64,000 nt of DNA, from positions 372,001 through 436,000 of the forward strand of contig NZ_CP038271.1 in the NCBI RefSeq assembly GCF_004571195.1. Reading direction: 5' to 3'. This DNA comes from Legionella geestiana. GTDB taxonomy: Bacteria > Pseudomonadota > Gammaproteobacteria > Legionellales > Legionellaceae. The notes beneath the pieces are model-generated. The model worked only from the letters and a program-made list of their open reading frames with translations. It had not been told where the DNA came from and made no database searches. The translations under genes were made by a program, and so were the position numbers. Positions 25,878 through 35,929 of this stretch are shown in pieces (position 1 is the first letter of the stretch; the number at the start of each line of letters is the position of its first letter).

Positions 25878-26638
25878 ACCTTCTGGATAGTGCAAGAGAG
25901 GCAATGACACAGCTTGCACTGCAGAATCACATGATTCTTGCGGAAAAAGACCTTATTCCGCTGCTTGACCTGACACTCCTCGAAAAGGACGCGCATGAAG
26001 AGGCGTTGCACAGGCTTTGCATGCGCGCCAATGAAAACCGTGTCGCCGCTTTGTGCGTGTTGCCGGAGCATGTTGAGGTGGTGCGCCCGCTTACTCAGGT
26101 GGCATGCGCGACTGTGCTTAATTTCCCCGAGGGTAAAGGCCGCGATAAAGTGGTACTGGCACTTCTTGACAGCCTGCTCACAAAAGGCACGGTTGATGAA
26201 ATCGACTATGTGTTTCAGTGGCGGGCCTGGCTTTCAGGGGATACGCAAAAGCCCCTGTCTCAACTGCGCGAAGTCTCATCCCGCTGCCGTGACGCAGGTG
26301 TTCTTCTGAAGGTTATTCTCGAAACCGGCGCCTTCAGCGATTTAGAGATGCTGCACGCGCTTGCCTGTAAAGTGCTCGATGCTCAATGCGATTTTCTGAA
26401 AACATCCACTGGAAAGTTGGCAGCGGGCGCAAGTTTTGAAGCAGTTTTTACGCTGCTCGATGCACTGGCTGTTACAGAGGCCCCCTCTGGCATTAAAGTA
26501 TCCGGTGGGGTGCGGGAGCCTGCTGATGCGCTTAGGTTCGCTGAGCTTGCGGCATGGAAGGCCGGGAAAAAACCCGACAGCTCGTGGTTCAGAATTGGTG
26601 CCAGTTCATTACTGGATGCGATTTGTGCAGGCGCTTAG
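25874..26638 (+). CDS. deoC: Deoxyribose-phosphate aldolase
   Basis: Class I aldolase of 254 residues splitting deoxyribose-5-phosphate to acetaldehyde and glyceraldehyde-3-phosphate. LLKVILETGAFSD and the Schiff-base lysine motif FLKTSTGKL are present, then GIKVSGGVREPADAL. Length and motifs fit the E. coli-type DeoC. Translation starts at a GTG overlapping the stop of the phosphorylase gene. It completes the cdd-punA-deoC salvage set and is convergent with the next gene, overlapping it by four bases. Confidence 0.93.
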   Translation: MNLLDSAREAMTQLALQNHMILAEKDLIPLLDLTLLEKDAHEEALHRLCMRANENRVAALCVLPEHVEVVRPLTQVACATVLNFPEGKGRDKVVLALLDSLLTKGTVDEIDYVFQWRAWLSGDTQKPLSQLREVSSRCRDAGVLLKVILETGAFSDLEMLHALACKVLDAQCDFLKTSTGKLAAGASFEAVFTLLDALAVTEAPSGIKVSGGVREPADALRFAELAAWKAGKKPDSSWFRIGASSLLDAICAGA

Positions 26639-27243
26639 CCCTGGTTGCGTCCGCGACGCTGCGTCAGTGCCTCAAAAAATTCCGGTTTATTGAGGCCGAT
26701 GCTTGCGAAAATCTGTGGCAGTTTATCCCAGGCTTTTTCCTGCTCAATGCTCTCAACCACCCGCTCAAACCCCCTTTCTCGGTCCATATCAACGCCCCAG
26801 CCGTTGATAAAGCAAAGGCCAGAAAGGCGTTTTGCGGCAATATGCCCCAAATCAAGGGATTTTTCGAGTAAGGCATGCGCTTCTTCAAAGCATTCACGCA
26901 TCTTGCGCTCATTTCCTACGCTTGCGAACAGGCCCTCTTTTTGCAAAGCCTCACGCATGCGCCCTTCATCCATTAACATGCGCCCCAGCTGATACTGCGC
27001 TTCTGTATCATCAAGGCGTGCACTCGCCCGCAGACACTCAGCCACCATATCCTGTGCAAAGGGAAATTTCTTTTTGCCAATAAGGGATTTCCAGATGCCT
27101 GCAAGCTTGTGATACATCTGCATTTCTTTTTTCAGGACGTCATCTTTAGGCTGGTTGTGCTCACGAAAGTGCTGCATGGCTTTTAGCTTTTTCTGAAGCT
27201 TTCTAATGGCTCGTTGTTTGAAGAAAATCATTTCATTCTCCAT
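26635..27243 (-). CDS. Sel1/TPR-like repeat protein of unknown function
   Basis: Soluble, Lys/Arg-rich protein of 202 residues. The middle carries Sel1/TPR-like helices (AQYQLGRMLMDEGRMREAL, then HALLEKSLDLGHIAAKRLSG followed by FINGWGVDMDRERG). A basic coiled N-terminus precedes them. Its ATG shares a base with the stop of the upstream membrane-protein gene (TGATG), so the two are coupled and may act together. No function is assigned; repeats of this type usually mediate protein contacts. Confidence 0.7.
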   Translation of the reverse strand: MENEMIFFKQRAIRKLQKKLKAMQHFREHNQPKDDVLKKEMQMYHKLAGIWKSLIGKKKFPFAQDMVAECLRASARLDDTEAQYQLGRMLMDEGRMREALQKEGLFASVGNERKMRECFEEAHALLEKSLDLGHIAAKRLSGLCFINGWGVDMDRERGFERVVESIEQEKAWDKLPQIFASIGLNKPEFFEALTQRRGRNQG

Positions 27244-27689
27244 CAGGAAAGGGTGGCTGAAATAAATTGCTCAACGAGCCACGTTCCTAAAAATATCAAT
27301 ACAATAAAAAAGAGAATCTGCATCCCAAGCCCTGCGGACTCGGCCGTTGATTCATCACGTTTGGGCTTTTCCTCTTCCTCAGGCTCAAGGTCATCGAGCA
27401 GTTCAAGATGCTCAAAGCGACTGGAAGCGTACCATGTCAGCAATCCCGCGAACATGCCGGGAACCAAAAATGAGAGTAAAACGGCCCAGGCGCTGCCATT
27501 ATCCGTCAGCTGATAATTTTCGGCAAACCACTCGCGTAAAAACACGACCATGCTGGGAACCCCATAGGGCCAGGCCCAGAAGAGGTAGGGAATGATATAA
27601 AGACTCAGTAGCAGCAGGCCGATACAGAGCACCATGGAAAACATGCTGGTGATAAACAGCCCGTTACCCTTTTCAGGATGCGTGTGCAT
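27243..27689 (-). CDS. Membrane protein of unknown function
   Basis: Protein of 148 residues with about three hydrophobic segments (residues roughly 11-38, 66-86 and 122-142). A charged, acidic loop (DDLEPEEEEKPKRDESTAE) lies before the last helix, near residue 100. It is translationally coupled to the Sel1-like gene. I do not recognise the family. An envelope partner for the soluble Sel1-like protein is the simplest reading of the pair. Confidence 0.65.
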   Translation of the reverse strand: MHTHPEKGNGLFITSMFSMVLCIGLLLLSLYIIPYLFWAWPYGVPSMVVFLREWFAENYQLTDNGSAWAVLLSFLVPGMFAGLLTWYASSRFEHLELLDDLEPEEEEKPKRDESTAESAGLGMQILFFIVLIFLGTWLVEQFISATLS

Positions 27690-27804
27690 TCGTTCACTGC
27701 CTTGTGTTAGATAATCCTTTAAGTAATACCAGATGGACGCATTCTGGTAAACCCGATTTTTCTGTACAATGATACTAAATCCCGTTGCTGCCGGTTATAC
27801 TTGT

Positions 27805-27827
27805 TATAATAGACTGAGTTTTTGGAG
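27805..27827 (+). promoter_or_regulatory. Promoter -10 and Shine-Dalgarno of erpA
   Basis: A perfect TATAAT lies at 27805-27810, and GGAG at 27824-27827 precedes the erpA ATG by five bases. A matching -35 element is not clear by eye. Confidence 0.5.
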
Positions 27828-27832
27828 TATGC

Positions 27833-28210
27833 ATGAATACCAATCCTGAAATTTCGGATGCTGATATCCGATTCAGCACCAGCGCTGCCGACAAGGTCGC
27901 ATCACTGATAACCGAAGAAGAAAACCCCAATCTCTGTCTGCGTGTTTATATCACCGGTGGCGGGTGCTCAGGTTTTCAGTACGGCTTTACGTTTGATGAA
28001 ACCATCAACGATGATGATTTTGTGATTGAAAAATCCTGCTCCAATGCGCGCGACAGTGTGCGTGTGCTGATTGATTCCATGAGCTACCAATACCTTCAAA
28101 GTGCGGAGATTGATTACGTTGAAGGCATTGGCGGTGCACAGTTTGTGATTCGTAACCCGCAGGCTAAAACCACCTGCGGCTGCGGATCGTCCTTTAGCAT
28201 TGAGGAATAA
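27833..28210 (+). CDS. erpA: Iron-sulfur cluster insertion protein ErpA
   Basis: A-type carrier of 125 residues that delivers Fe-S clusters to target enzymes. The three cluster cysteines lie in [11 protein letters not shown] and TTCGCGSSF. The N-terminal extension and the [20 protein letters not shown] start fit ErpA better than IscA, and no isc genes adjoin. It is convergent with the L,D-transpeptidase gene, with only seven bases between stops. Confidence 0.92.
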   Translation: MNTNPEISDADIRFSTSAADKVASLITEEENPNLCLRVYITGGGCSGFQYGFTFDETINDDDFVIEKSCSNARDSVRVLIDSMSYQYLQSAEIDYVEGIGGAQFVIRNPQAKTTCGCGSSFSIEE

Positions 28211-28217
28211 ATGCGTT

Positions 28218-28694
28218 CTAGTAGGGTTTAACGATTACCCGCGTTCCAATTCGAATGAAATTCTTGCTGAGCCAGTGCGCATCAGCCGGGCGCACGCGGA
28301 TGCATCCGTGGCTCGCATTATAGTTAGGAACATCGGGCGAGCCGTGTATCGCGTAATAGCGGCTGAAAAACATGCAATATGGCATGGGCGCGCCCCCTCT
28401 GCCTACCGGATAGCGGCTTGAACGGCAGCCGGGGCCCCCTTTGCTTTGGATATGGTAGTACCCGGAGGGCGTGCGACAGGAGCGGCGAATATCAGAACAC
28501 CAGGAGCGCCCCCCTGATGCTCGACCCGACTTAACCACGCGACCATTATCGTTAATTGCTGTATAAGAATGTGTTCGTGGATTGAAGATAAAGGTGTTTG
28601 CCATCACGCTGGCACAACTGACGAAGAAAAGAGTAGTCACCAGGCAGAAGGATTTTAGCAGATTAAAACCGGGCAAGTGGCGTGCGTCATCCAT
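28218..28694 (-). CDS. L,D-transpeptidase (YkuD family, EnhA-like)
   Basis: Periplasmic transpeptidase of 158 residues with an N-terminal signal/anchor (about residues 15-33). The YkuD active site is intact: IHGSPDVPNYNASHGCIRV, with the catalytic cysteine in SHGCIR and the upstream histidine in IHG. Such enzymes cross-link peptidoglycan or anchor lipoproteins; Legionella EnhA proteins have this domain. Extra cysteines near RSWCSDIRRSCRT may form a disulphide. GAGGTGAC precedes the ATG. Confidence 0.88.
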   Translation of the reverse strand: MDDARHLPGFNLLKSFCLVTTLFFVSCASVMANTFIFNPRTHSYTAINDNGRVVKSGRASGGRSWCSDIRRSCRTPSGYYHIQSKGGPGCRSSRYPVGRGGAPMPYCMFFSRYYAIHGSPDVPNYNASHGCIRVRPADAHWLSKNFIRIGTRVIVKPY

Positions 28695-28746
28695 GAGTCA
28701 CCTCGACTTTTTTGATCATTAATTAAGACTATAGACTAATAAATGA

Positions 28747-29451
28747 TCATTTCCAGTCGTCGAGAATCCCTTCCTTGCCAGATTTCTTGATAAGAAATGC
28801 CAGAAACTGTTCGTGCTGAAACATTTCTTCTTCGCTCGCCGCTATCACCGGGATATTGACTGAGAGCGGTCGTTCGAAAGCCTCGGCAGTTACAACGGCA
28901 CTGCGCTCTTCCACCTTGTCAAACAAAATACTCGTTTGCCCACCGGTCATTGCCAGATAGACATGTGCAAGAATTTCCGCGTCAAGAAGCGCGCCGTGAA
29001 AGGTACGGTTGGAATTGTCAATGTCGTAGCGTTTGCAAAGCGCATCGAGGCTGTTGCGCTGGCCAGGATGCTTGTCACGCGCAATCATCAGGGTATCGAG
29101 AACAGTGCAATAATCCTCAATGCGTTGTTTCCGTTTGAGCCGCTTCAGTTCAGCGTTAAGAAAACCGACATCAAACGCCGCGTTGTGAATAACAAGCTCC
29201 GCACCCTCAACAAATGCAAGAAACGCCTCGACTTCTTCCGCGAAACGTGGCTTATCACGCAGAAATTCCGTACTGATTCCGTGAACGCGAAAAGCGCCTT
29301 CATCGACCTCGCGCTCGGGATTGAGGTAGACATGATAGTGGCGACCGGTAATTTTTCGTGAAACCAGCTCAACACAGCCGATTTCGATAATCCGGTGCCC
29401 CGATTCGTGACCAATACCCGTGGTTTCGGTATCAAGCACAACCTGACGCAT
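28747..29451 (-). CDS. dnaQ: DNA polymerase III epsilon subunit
   Basis: Proofreading 3'-5' exonuclease of 234 residues acting in the replicative polymerase core. DEDDh motifs are visible: [22 protein letters not shown] and [15 protein letters not shown]. The C-terminal tail of about 60 residues would bind the alpha subunit. I use the ATG at 29451 because GGAGG lies six bases upstream; the ATG at 29457 directly abuts it. The gene overlaps the end of rnhA by 20 bases, so the two are coupled. Confidence 0.95.
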   Translation of the reverse strand: MRQVVLDTETTGIGHESGHRIIEIGCVELVSRKITGRHYHVYLNPEREVDEGAFRVHGISTEFLRDKPRFAEEVEAFLAFVEGAELVIHNAAFDVGFLNAELKRLKRKQRIEDYCTVLDTLMIARDKHPGQRNSLDALCKRYDIDNSNRTFHGALLDAEILAHVYLAMTGGQTSILFDKVEERSAVVTAEAFERPLSVNIPVIAASEEEMFQHEQFLAFLIKKSGKEGILDDWK

Positions 29452-29893
29452 GTGCATCCTCCAGAATCATTTCACTGATAGCCTCATTGGCAAGCGCGTC
29501 TGCACGTTCATTCTCGGGATGCCCCGAATGCCCCTTGACCCAGTGCCATTCTATAGAATGCTTTGTGGAAAGCGCATCCAGAGCCTGCCACAAATCGATA
29601 TTTTTGACCGGTGCATTCTGCGCATTTTTCCATCCCCGGCGTTTCCATCCGGAAAGCCACTGGGTCATCCCCTGACGTAGATAATTGGAGTCGGTGTAGA
29701 CCGCTACCGTACAGGGTCGCGTGAGCGCTTCAAGGCCGCGAATGGCGGCAAGGAGCTCCATGCGGTTGTTTGTGGTGTGCGCCTCGGCGCCTTTCAGGGT
29801 TTTTTCCTGACCGTTACAACGCATCAAAACTCCCCAGCCACCGGGGCCGGGGTTTCCCTTGCACGCACCATCTGTATACATTTCAACGCTCAT
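29432..29893 (-). CDS. rnhA: Ribonuclease HI
   Basis: Enzyme of 153 residues degrading the RNA strand of RNA-DNA hybrids. Catalytic acids appear in [35 protein letters not shown] and [12 protein letters not shown] start at the ATG at 29893 (MSVEMYTDG), which matches usual N-termini; the frame is open to 29908. It lies between hutU and dnaQ on the same strand, four bases downstream of the hutU stop. Confidence 0.95.
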   Translation of the reverse strand: MSVEMYTDGACKGNPGPGGWGVLMRCNGQEKTLKGAEAHTTNNRMELLAAIRGLEALTRPCTVAVYTDSNYLRQGMTQWLSGWKRRGWKNAQNAPVKNIDLWQALDALSTKHSIEWHWVKGHSGHPENERADALANEAISEMILEDAHASGCA

Positions 29894-29897
29894 GCCT

Positions 29898-31574
29898 TCA
29901 TTCCTCATCGCGCATCATTGGCAGCCACAGTCCATTATCGGATGCGCACTTTTTGGCGATGCTGTAACCGGCATCCGCATGGCGCATAACGCCGGTTGCG
30001 GGGTCATTCCAGAGTACGCGCTTCAGTCGCGCGGCAGCGGCATCAGTACCATCAGCCACAATCACAACACCAGAATGCTGGGAAAATCCCATACCCACTC
30101 CGCCTCCATGATGAATGCTGACCCACGTGGCGCCACTCGCACAGTTTAACAACGCGTTTAACAGCGGCCAGTCAGAAACGGCGTCACTGCCATCCATCAT
30201 GGCTTCGGTTTCGCGATTGGGGCTCGCAACCGACCCGGAATCCAGATGATCGCGCCCGATAACAATGGGCGCTGATAATTCACCGCGGCGCACCATCTCG
30301 TTGAATGCGAGTGCTACACGCGCGCGGTCTTTAAGCCCGAGCCAGCAAATGCGCGCCGGCAGACCCTGAAAACTGATTTTTTCCCGCGCCTTATCGAGCC
30401 AGCGGTGCAGATGCGGATTGTCCGGAACGAGCTCTCGCACTTTGGCATCAGTAGCGTAAATATCGTCCGGATTTCCAGAGAGTGCCACCCAGCGAAACGG
30501 ACCAATCCCTTCACAAAAGAGCGGGCGGATGTATTCAGGCACAAAGCCCGGAAAATCAAAGGCATGTGTCACACCGGCTTCAAGCGCCATCTGGCGCAGG
30601 TTATTGCCATAATCAAACACCGGTATGCCGCGCGCCTGAAAATCAAGCATGGCACGTAACTGAACAGCCATCGATTCTTTTGCATGCGCCACCATGGCAG
30701 TGGGGTCTGTTTCACGCAAATGCGCCGCTTCTGTCAGTGTCATTCCAAGCGGCAGGTACCCGTTCAGAGGGTCATGCGCACTGGTCTGGTCGGTTACAAG
30801 GGCGGGATGCGCGTTTCGGCGCACAAGTTCTGGATATACTTCTGCAGCATTGGCGCAGAGTGCTACAGAAATCGGTGTCTGATTGCGACAGGCAGTATCA
30901 ATCATCTGAAGTGCTTCATCGAGATTTTCAGCGAGTACGTCAAGGTAGCGCGTTGCGAGGCGTTTTTGGATGCGTGACTCGTCACATTCGATGGCCAGCA
31001 TGCTCGCACCTGCCATGGTAGCGGCGAGCGGCTGCGCGCCTCCCATGCCGCCAAGGCCTGCTGTCAAAATCCATTTTCCAAGGAGGCTGCCGTTATAGTG
31101 CTTTTTGGCGGCGGAGACAAAGGTCTCATACGTGCCCTGGACAATCCCCTGCGAACCGATATAAATCCAGCTGCCTGCGGTCATCTGACCATACATCATC
31201 AGACCTTTTTTGTCGAGCTCGTTAAAATGCTCCCAGTTTGCCCAATGGGGGACAAGATTCGAGTTGGCAATCAGCACGCGAGGCGCATCGGGGTGCGTTT
31301 TAAATACACCCACCGGCTTGCCAGACTGCACCAGCAGCGTCTCATCATCCTCAAGGCGGGTCAGCACGTCAACAATGGCATCAAACGCCTCCCAGTTGCG
31401 TGCTGCACGTCCAATACCGCCATAAACCACAAGCGATTCCGGCGCTTCTGCAACTTCAGCATCCAGATTATTGCAAAGCATGCGAAGTGCCGCTTCAGTC
31501 AGCCACGATTTTGCCGTAAGGACATTGCCTCTTTGCGCGCGCAAACTGCGATTCTTGTCGATGCGTGTATTCAT
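29898..31574 (-). CDS. hutU: Urocanate hydratase
   Basis: Enzyme of 558 residues converting urocanate to imidazolonepropionate in histidine breakdown, with tightly bound NAD+. Family motifs include [34 protein letters not shown] and CDTYFY-free core segments such as [16 protein letters not shown]. The length is standard. No hutH, hutI or hutG is adjacent in this window. The start ATG at 31574 (MNTRIDKN) is preferred over upstream codons. Confidence 0.94.
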   Translation of the reverse strand: MNTRIDKNRSLRAQRGNVLTAKSWLTEAALRMLCNNLDAEVAEAPESLVVYGGIGRAARNWEAFDAIVDVLTRLEDDETLLVQSGKPVGVFKTHPDAPRVLIANSNLVPHWANWEHFNELDKKGLMMYGQMTAGSWIYIGSQGIVQGTYETFVSAAKKHYNGSLLGKWILTAGLGGMGGAQPLAATMAGASMLAIECDESRIQKRLATRYLDVLAENLDEALQMIDTACRNQTPISVALCANAAEVYPELVRRNAHPALVTDQTSAHDPLNGYLPLGMTLTEAAHLRETDPTAMVAHAKESMAVQLRAMLDFQARGIPVFDYGNNLRQMALEAGVTHAFDFPGFVPEYIRPLFCEGIGPFRWVALSGNPDDIYATDAKVRELVPDNPHLHRWLDKAREKISFQGLPARICWLGLKDRARVALAFNEMVRRGELSAPIVIGRDHLDSGSVASPNRETEAMMDGSDAVSDWPLLNALLNCASGATWVSIHHGGGVGMGFSQHSGVVIVADGTDAAAARLKRVLWNDPATGVMRHADAGYSIAKKCASDNGLWLPMMRDEE

Positions 31575-31717
31575 TACAATATTCTCCGTGCCCAAAAACG
31601 CTATCATACAGGGGGTTTTTTTGACGTGAAAGCATGCTTCGAAGAAAGCTTCGTTGATTACATGAACGTATGATATGATTTCAAGTCAAATAAGAACCAT
31701 GAAAGGCAATATGTATC

Positions 31718-33163
31718 GTGAGCAACCGTGACCTTGCGCATCCATCTTCACTAAAGATTTTCTTTGCCACTGAAATGTGGGAGCGCTACGGGTTTTACGT
31801 GGTGCAATCCCTGCTTGCGCTCTACCTGGCGCTGCATTTTCGCTGGAACGATGCGGCAGTCTATGCGCTGGTTGGCTCTTTTACTGCACTGACCTACCTT
31901 TCACCGGTACTGGGCGGCTGGATTGCCGATAATCTTATCGGACAAAAAATGTCCATATTTTTTGGGGCATGTATTCTCCTGCTGTCGTATGTCCTGCTGG
32001 CCTCTGCCACTTCACGCGAGCTTCTGGTTGCAGCCCTTGCCGGCGTTGCCGTAGGTACCGGACTTTTCAAGCCCAATATTTCGTCCCTTCTTGGGAACGC
32101 ATACAGCGAAGATTCCCCAAAACGAGAATCGGGCTTTACCATATTTTACATGGGCATTACTGCAGGTATCGTTCTTGGGACGACGCTTCCAAGCCAGTTA
32201 AATGCGATGTTTGGCTGGCCGGTGTCTTTTTTGAGTGCAGCATTCGGCATGCTGGTTGCGATTACAGTGTTTGACTATGGTATTCGGCGCTACCGCATCA
32301 GTGATTATCACCCCCGTACGCTGACACTCCAAAACACAGTCAAGACACTCCTTCTGCTGATTCTTCTTTGGGGCTTTGCCTTTGCCATTTTAAACCATCC
32401 CTCACTCGCAGACAGCGCCTTTGCCGCGATTGTACTGATTTCGCTGGTGTATATGGCAGTGACCATCCGCAGGGAAAACGGCGCTCAGGCGCGCCAGACT
32501 TTCGTTATCGGGCTTTTGTGTGTAATTTCTGTCATGTTCTGGGCGTTTTACTTCCAGATGTTTCTCTCTCTCACGCTCTGTATCGCACGGATTGTGAAGC
32601 CTACGCTCTTTGGAATGCAGTTCCCCCCTCCTTACTATGTGGCGGTACAAAGTCTTGGCATGATTGCCGCCGGTATTTTTCTGGCACGGCGCATTAACGC
32701 ACCGACCCTCATTGAACGCGGTATCGTTGCTGCCAATAAATTTGTATATGCGATGCTCTGCATCACGCTCGCCTACGGCCTTATAGCACTCGCCTGTCAC
32801 GTTGAGGCAAGCGTACTCATGCTCTCGCCGCTGCTTTTAATACCTTCTTATCTCTTGATATCAGTTGCAGAAATGCTGCTCTCTCCCGTAGGCCTGTCCG
32901 CCATTACCTTTCTCGCAAGCCGAAAGCGCGTCAGCACCATGATGGGCATTTTTTTCGTGTCTCTCGGACTTGGCGGGTTTCTCGCGGGCAAGCTCGCTCT
33001 GCTTTCAGCCATTCCCGAGGGTGAAACAGGCATTCTCGCCTTGAAAGAACATTATGCACATTCTTTCTTTGTCCTCTTCCTGATTCTGCTTGGGGCAAGT
33101 GGGATTTCCATCTGGATTAACCGCATTATTCAGCGTCTTTTGCGCGGGACACATTGCGAATAG
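31718..33163 (+). CDS. POT/PTR-family proton-dependent peptide transporter
   Basis: Inner-membrane symporter of 481 residues with about 12-14 hydrophobic segments. The family's N-terminal signature EMWERYGFYVVQ (ExxER type) lies near residue 18. GTGLFKPNISSLLGN and FTIFYMGITAGIVLG follow, both typical of di/tripeptide transporters. The start is a GTG preceded by AAAGGC. Amino-acid and peptide uptake is central to Legionella nutrition. It is divergent from hutU and separated by 143 bases. Confidence 0.9.
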   Translation: MSNRDLAHPSSLKIFFATEMWERYGFYVVQSLLALYLALHFRWNDAAVYALVGSFTALTYLSPVLGGWIADNLIGQKMSIFFGACILLLSYVLLASATSRELLVAALAGVAVGTGLFKPNISSLLGNAYSEDSPKRESGFTIFYMGITAGIVLGTTLPSQLNAMFGWPVSFLSAAFGMLVAITVFDYGIRRYRISDYHPRTLTLQNTVKTLLLLILLWGFAFAILNHPSLADSAFAAIVLISLVYMAVTIRRENGAQARQTFVIGLLCVISVMFWAFYFQMFLSLTLCIARIVKPTLFGMQFPPPYYVAVQSLGMIAAGIFLARRINAPTLIERGIVAANKFVYAMLCITLAYGLIALACHVEASVLMLSPLLLIPSYLLISVAEMLLSPVGLSAITFLASRKRVSTMMGIFFVSLGLGGFLAGKLALLSAIPEGETGILALKEHYAHSFFVLFLILLGASGISIWINRIIQRLLRGTHCE

Positions 33164-33211
33164 CAGGGTTTACCTGCTATCATCTCGCCTTTTCACGCTG
33201 TGTTGGTACTC

Positions 33212-33556
33212 ATGTCAAAATCACCTGCCCTTTCCTGCCTGCTTAAAGCCCTTGACGACATTCAGGCTGCTGATGTCATCGTGCTCGATGTTCATAAACA
33301 GACCAGCATTACTGACTTCATGATAGTTTGCAGCGGGCGCTCCTCGCGGCACGTACGTGCGGTAGCCGAGGAAGCCATGGAAGGCATGAAAAAATCCGGC
33401 TTTCCGGCTTTGCGTTGCAGTGGCCTTGAAAACGGCGAATGGGTGCTTGTAGATTTTGGCGACCTGGTATTGCACGTTTTGCAACCTGAATTCCGCAGTT
33501 TCTATAACATCGAAGGTCTTTGGCAGGAGGCTGGAGCATCTTCGCCCGATGCTTAA
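33212..33556 (+). CDS. rsfS: Ribosomal silencing factor RsfS
   Basis: Protein of 114 residues that binds ribosomal protein L14 and blocks subunit joining in starvation. Typical segments are IVLDVHKQTSITDFMIVCSG, SSRHVRAVAEE and WVLVDFGDLVLHVLQPEFR. Start at the ATG at 33212 (MSKSPAL); an in-frame GTG at 33200 exists. The rlmH start lies inside its last codons, the standard rsfS-rlmH pairing before the mrd genes. Confidence 0.95.
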   Translation: MSKSPALSCLLKALDDIQAADVIVLDVHKQTSITDFMIVCSGRSSRHVRAVAEEAMEGMKKSGFPALRCSGLENGEWVLVDFGDLVLHVLQPEFRSFYNIEGLWQEAGASSPDA

Positions 33557-34019
33557 AATCACGATTTTGGCACTCGGCGACAAAATGCCCGCATGGGTCA
33601 TTGAATGCTCGCGTGAGTATACAAAGCGTCTTGGTGAATGGGCGCGCGTACAGGTTGTTGAAATCCCCCTGCAAAAGCGCTCCAAATCCCATGGACTTGC
33701 CCGCATTCTTGAAAAAGAAGCCTCCCAGCTGCTTGCAGCAATTCCCGCAGACGCGCACGTTGTGGCGCTTGATGTTGAAGGCAGTGCTTTCAGCAGCAGC
33801 GCGCTCGCACAACACCTCGAAAAAATTACGGCGCATGCCGGGCATCTGTGCTTTCTCATAGGCGGCCCGGAAGGCCTTGCGCCCGAAGTGCTTGCACGCG
33901 CACAGTCTCGCTGGTCGCTCTCGGCACTGACGCTGCCGCACCCTCTGGTGCGTGTGGTTTTAACCGAAGCACTCTACCGTGCGTTTTCCCTGCTGAATAA
34001 TCATCCTTACCACAAATGA
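33549..34019 (+). CDS. rlmH: 23S rRNA pseudouridine-1915 N3-methyltransferase RlmH
   Basis: SPOUT-class methyltransferase of 156 residues modifying helix 69 of 23S rRNA. MLKITILALGDKMPAWV starts the protein. The trefoil-knot region reads FLIGGPEGLAPEVLARA and SLSALTLPHPLVRVVLTEALYR split over two motifs, with YRAFSLLNNHPYHK at the end. Overlap with rsfS by eight bases supports a shared transcript leading to mrdA and mrdB. Confidence 0.95.
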   Translation: MLKITILALGDKMPAWVIECSREYTKRLGEWARVQVVEIPLQKRSKSHGLARILEKEASQLLAAIPADAHVVALDVEGSAFSSSALAQHLEKITAHAGHLCFLIGGPEGLAPEVLARAQSRWSLSALTLPHPLVRVVLTEALYRAFSLLNNHPYHK

Positions 34020-34075
34020 CAAGCCACCATGATTGCGCTACCATGTAGCGTTTTCAAAAAACCGGCCACCAGTCA

Positions 34076-35929
34076 ATGCGCTCAAGCCTTTATCAAAAAC
34101 CCGTACGAACCGAATCGGAAACGCACAAAATTCGCCTGACCGTTCTGATTGTACTGGTGTTTTTACTCACCCTGGTCTTGATTGGACGCATGTTCTGGCT
34201 GCAGATTGCCGACTACCGTCGCTATGAAACGCTCTCACGCAAAAACCAGATAAGCGTTATTCCTATCGCACCACCCAGAGGACTCATCTTTGATAGAAAC
34301 GGCGTGGTGCTGGCGGAAAATGTTCCGGTGTATGTGCTGGAAATCATCCCCGAGCGCGTTAAAAATCTACAGGACACCCTGGAGCGGCTCAAGGCACTGC
34401 TGCCTTCAGTCACGGATGAAGACATCGCAACGTTTAACCGACTGCGGCGCCAAAACCGCGCCTTCATGTCCATCCCCTTCAAACTGAAGCTAACTCAGGA
34501 AGAAGTAGCAACCTTTGCCATCAGCCAGTACCGTTTTCCAGGTGTGAGCATTAAAGCGCGCCTCATGCGCTATTATCCGCTGAAAAACGTGACTGCCCAC
34601 CTCCTTGGATATGTCGCCCGCATCAATGCCGCTGAACTGCGCACGGTTGACAGTAAAAATTACCAGGCCACGAACTTCATCGGCAAATCCGGGGTGGAGA
34701 AGTACTACGAAGATTTGCTGCACGGCCAGGTGGGTTATCAGCAGGTGGAAACGGATGTCAGCGGACGTACGGTCAGGGTGCTCGAGCGCCAAAGTCCTCT
34801 CTCCGGCGAAAAGCTCTACCTCACCATTGACGCGCGCCTGCAACAGGCCGCCTTCGATGCCATGGGTGAGAGCCGGGGAGCGGTTGTCGTCATAAACCCA
34901 AACAACGGCGAAGTGCTCGCCATGGTCAGTACGCCCTCGTTCGACCCCAATCTTTTTGTAAACGGCATTACACATGCCGATTATCAGCAGCTGACCAATG
35001 AGCGCGAACGCCCGCTCTACAACCGGGCCGTGCGCGGCCTGTATCCTCCGGCTTCCACCATCAAGCCCTATGTCGCACTCGCAGGTCTTGACCGGGGGTT
35101 TGTGACCACCAACACCACCATCTACGACCCGGGCTGGTTTCGACTGCCCAATGTCTCTCATCAATACCGCGACTGGAAGCGCGGCGGTCATGGCATGATT
35201 CACTTAAAACGCGCCATTGCCGTTTCATGCGATACTTACTTCTACCACCTCGGCAATCGAATGGGCATTAACGCCATTGAAGAAATGCTGACCCGCTTTG
35301 GCTTTGGGCAGTTGACGCATATTGATTTGAATGAAGAGGCACCTGGCATTGTGCCCAATACGTTCTGGAAACGCCAGACACGTGGCCTTCCGTGGTATCC
35401 CGGTGACACCCTGATTTCAGCAATTGGCCAGGGCTTTATGCTCGCTTCCCCGCTACAGATTGCCAATGCCGTTGCGACCATGAGCCAGAAAGGCCACCGT
35501 TATCGACCGCATCTGCTTGCCCATTCCGTGCAGAGCGACACCGGAGCCGTCCATCACACCAAAATTCTTGAAGAATATCCCGTTCGCCTGCGCAATGACG
35601 CCAACTGGGACATCGTGCACGAGGGCATGCAGAGCGTTCTCACCAGTAATGAAGGCACAGGTTACCGTTTTGGCCGCAATCCGCCCTTTAGCATGGCCGG
35701 TAAAACGGGTACTGCCCAGGTGTTTGGCGGCAAGCAGTATGAGAAACGCCGCAATCAGGTGATTCCTGAGTACCTGCGCGATCATTCCCTTTTTATTGGA
35801 TTTTCTCCGGTAGAAAATCCTCAGGTGGCCATCGCCGTGATGGTAGAGAATGATACGCTCGCCTCTCAGGTAGCACGAAAAATCATGGACACCTGGTACA
35901 CCCTGCACCCTGATGGAGCCGCCTCATGA
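34076..35929 (+). CDS. mrdA: Penicillin-binding protein 2
   Basis: Elongasome transpeptidase of 617 residues. A cytoplasmic N-terminus and one membrane helix (about residues 22-45) precede the PBP dimerisation domain and the transpeptidase domain. Active-site motifs are PPASTIKPY (serine near residue 326), AVSCDTYFY (SxD type) and AGKTGTAQVFG near residue 541. It makes the side-wall peptidoglycan that sets rod shape. The stop overlaps the mrdB start (ATGA). Confidence 0.96.
   Translation: MRSSLYQKPVRTESETHKIRLTVLIVLVFLLTLVLIGRMFWLQIADYRRYETLSRKNQISVIPIAPPRGLIFDRNGVVLAENVPVYVLEIIPERVKNLQDTLERLKALLPSVTDEDIATFNRLRRQNRAFMSIPFKLKLTQEEVATFAISQYRFPGVSIKARLMRYYPLKNVTAHLLGYVARINAAELRTVDSKNYQATNFIGKSGVEKYYEDLLHGQVGYQQVETDVSGRTVRVLERQSPLSGEKLYLTIDARLQQAAFDAMGESRGAVVVINPNNGEVLAMVSTPSFDPNLFVNGITHADYQQLTNERERPLYNRAVRGLYPPASTIKPYVALAGLDRGFVTTNTTIYDPGWFRLPNVSHQYRDWKRGGHGMIHLKRAIAVSCDTYFYHLGNRMGINAIEEMLTRFGFGQLTHIDLNEEAPGIVPNTFWKRQTRGLPWYPGDTLISAIGQGFMLASPLQIANAVATMSQKGHRYRPHLLAHSVQSDTGAVHHTKILEEYPVRLRNDANWDIVHEGMQSVLTSNEGTGYRFGRNPPFSMAGKTGTAQVFGGKQYEKRRNQVIPEYLRDHSLFIGFSPVENPQVAIAVMVENDTLASQVARKIMDTWYTLHPDGAAS

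Noticed and set aside
28698-28752. Inverted repeat TGATCATT / AATGATCA after dnaQ as a terminator
   Set aside because: Only 8 bp with a long AT loop and no T-run on the relevant strand.
31620-31717. Promoter elements between hutU and the peptide transporter gene (TTGATT, TATGAT, AAGCATGCTT palindrome)
   Set aside because: The best -35/-10 pair has only a 14-base spacer and the palindrome is short; not enough to call a site.
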